A stretch of 64,000 bases of DNA from Drosophila miranda. Its lineage: Eukaryota; Arthropoda; Insecta; Diptera; Drosophilidae. Below the pieces are notes generated by a model. It was not told the origin of the DNA. It worked only from the letters and a program-made list of their open reading frames with translations, and ran no database searches. This document shows, in pieces, positions 62,840-64,000 of this stretch (the first letter of the stretch is position 1; each line of letters begins with the position of its first letter). The stretch is taken from contig NC_046673.1 in the NCBI RefSeq assembly GCF_003369915.1, positions 5,998,001 to 6,062,000 on the forward strand, read 5' to 3'. The translations under genes and the position numbers were made by a program.

Positions 62840-64000
62840 GTGCTATAATCTTAAGGGATAGTTCGGGGCATATGGCAAAGGGAACTATAATTATGGCATA
62901 TAACCCTAAAAGGTTCGGCATAATTTGACCGACTTATGGGTAAGCGGATAGGATGAAAAATACGCGTAGGTCTAGAAGAAACTGAAAAGTCAATCTGACC
63001 CAAAAGAGTATGGGAGTCCACAATGCCGAGAAGGAGCTTGTGCACGAATATATCCCTATTATGACGGTGCAACGGGCAGGTCTAAAAAATGTAAGCCTAG
63101 ATCGGTCAGGTGGCAAGATTCTACCAGAGTCCCAGTTTAACTGGGCAAAAATTAGAAATTGTTTTTGCACTGACTCGTCTTTATGTTGCGGGCTCCACAC
63201 CTAAAAACAATACTCCAATATCGGACGACTAGCGAGATTTACAGTTGTTTGGTCACATACGGGTCGTCAAACTCCTTGGACCAACTCTTGATGAACGCTA
63301 CAACACCCTTAGATTTATTAACTGTTGTGGCTATACGGTTGTTAAAACACATTTTGTGATCAAATAGGACTCCAAGGTCATTTGAACTCGAAATTCGCTT
63401 CGGGTTATTATTTTCTACGGAGTATGAGACTGTAGAATGTCATGAGTTTTGATTTAGAAAGGTTCAGAAAAAGAAGATTGTTTGAAAACCACAATAATAG
63501 CTCATTTAGGTCTAGGTGAAGCCGTGTGAGTACGGCTACCAATCAGAGTAATCACACCAAGTACCAATCAGAGTATGCAGACAGATTTTAACATAATTTT
63601 TAGCATACATTAATGTAGTGGAGTATGTTATAAGTTGAGAAAGGTCATTCAGGAATAAAATGAACAGAAGCGGACCCAGATGACTTCCCGGTGGCACTCC
63701 TAACGTAACACTAACTATATTTGACAATAGAAAGATAAGGCTAAATCCAATTTAAAAGATGTTTTGGGAAACCTAATAAAGACAGCTTCTGAAATTTTAG
63801 AGTATGGTTCACATAATCAAATGTCTTACTAAAATCCGTAAAAATTACCTCCGTTTGAAAACAACTTTGAAAACCTCGGTTGATTACAGTAGAGCACTCG
63901 AAAAGGTTAGTCGATGTTGATCGATGTTTAAAAACCCGTTTTGCGACGGAGATATCAAGCTGCAGCATAGATGTTGCAATTATCGGGCGACCACGAACGC
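62840..64000 (-). mobile_element. Degenerate jockey/CR1-like LINE, runs off the right edge
   Basis: Reverse-transcriptase remnants on the minus strand. Near 63920-63745 are FKHRSTSTNLFECSTVINRG and FTDFSKTFDYVNH, matching the fingers and the first catalytic Asp region. Near 63700 is GVPPGSHLGPLLFILFLNDL, the GVPQGS block. The YADD box appears as YAKN near 63595, so the active site is lost. C-terminal sequence continues near 63170-63130 (FAQLNWDSGRILPP) and ends by about 62860 (EPFRVICHNYSSL). Stops and frameshifts are frequent. The 5' part lies beyond the window. Confidence 0.75.

Overview
The window reads as euchromatic DNA of a Drosophila species, most likely obscura group (D. pseudoobscura-like), from the X chromosome (Muller element A). 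The main reason is a recognisable period gene whose Thr-Gly region is replaced by about 32 degenerate pentapeptides of the NSGAD type, the arrangement known from D. pseudoobscura and relatives. It also has short GT-AG introns, CAG/CAA-rich coding repeats and many dispersed DINE-1/INE-1-like repeats. As far as I recall, the named genes are all X-linked in D. melanogaster, but there they map to separate places (3B, 5A, 9F-10A), so the order here is an obscura-type rearranged one.

Layout. 0.7-2.1 kb (+): crossveinless (Tsg-family BMP modulator). 2.9-5.7 kb (+): paraplegin-type mitochondrial AAA protease (Spg7/CG2658). 7.6-8.5 kb (+): a takeout/JHBP-family secreted protein (CG2650). 12.8-17.9 kb (-): period, convergent with CG2650, with a degenerate I-clade-like LINE and a compound DINE-1-like repeat between their 3' ends. 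17.9-28.8 kb: per 5' region, then a repeat-rich gap holding a dead Tc1-like transposon, two short MITEs, several DINE-like fragments and one candidate orphan exon. 28.8-42.5 kb (+): an eight-exon gene for a low-complexity protein of about 2,335 residues that I cannot name, followed by a long AT-rich 3' UTR to about 45.35 kb. 47.5-49.3 kb (+): vermilion (tryptophan 2,3-dioxygenase). 51.8-53.8 kb (+): a secreted EndoU-family endoribonuclease (CG2145-like). 55.4-56.1 kb: a DRE-bearing promoter and a probable non-coding first exon whose long intron may run to the right edge. 62.8-64 kb (-): a degenerate jockey/CR1-like LINE leaving the window.

The genes are independent eukaryotic transcription units, not an operon. 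per-CG2650 and v-CG2145 look like conserved neighbour pairs. Exon boundaries were assigned by hand from GT-AG sites, reading-frame phase and remembered family sequence, so ends may be off by a few bases. The least explained item is the large unnamed protein, which carries two SILK-plus-RVxF motif pairs typical of protein phosphatase 1 binding proteins. I saw no strong evidence for an entirely new system.
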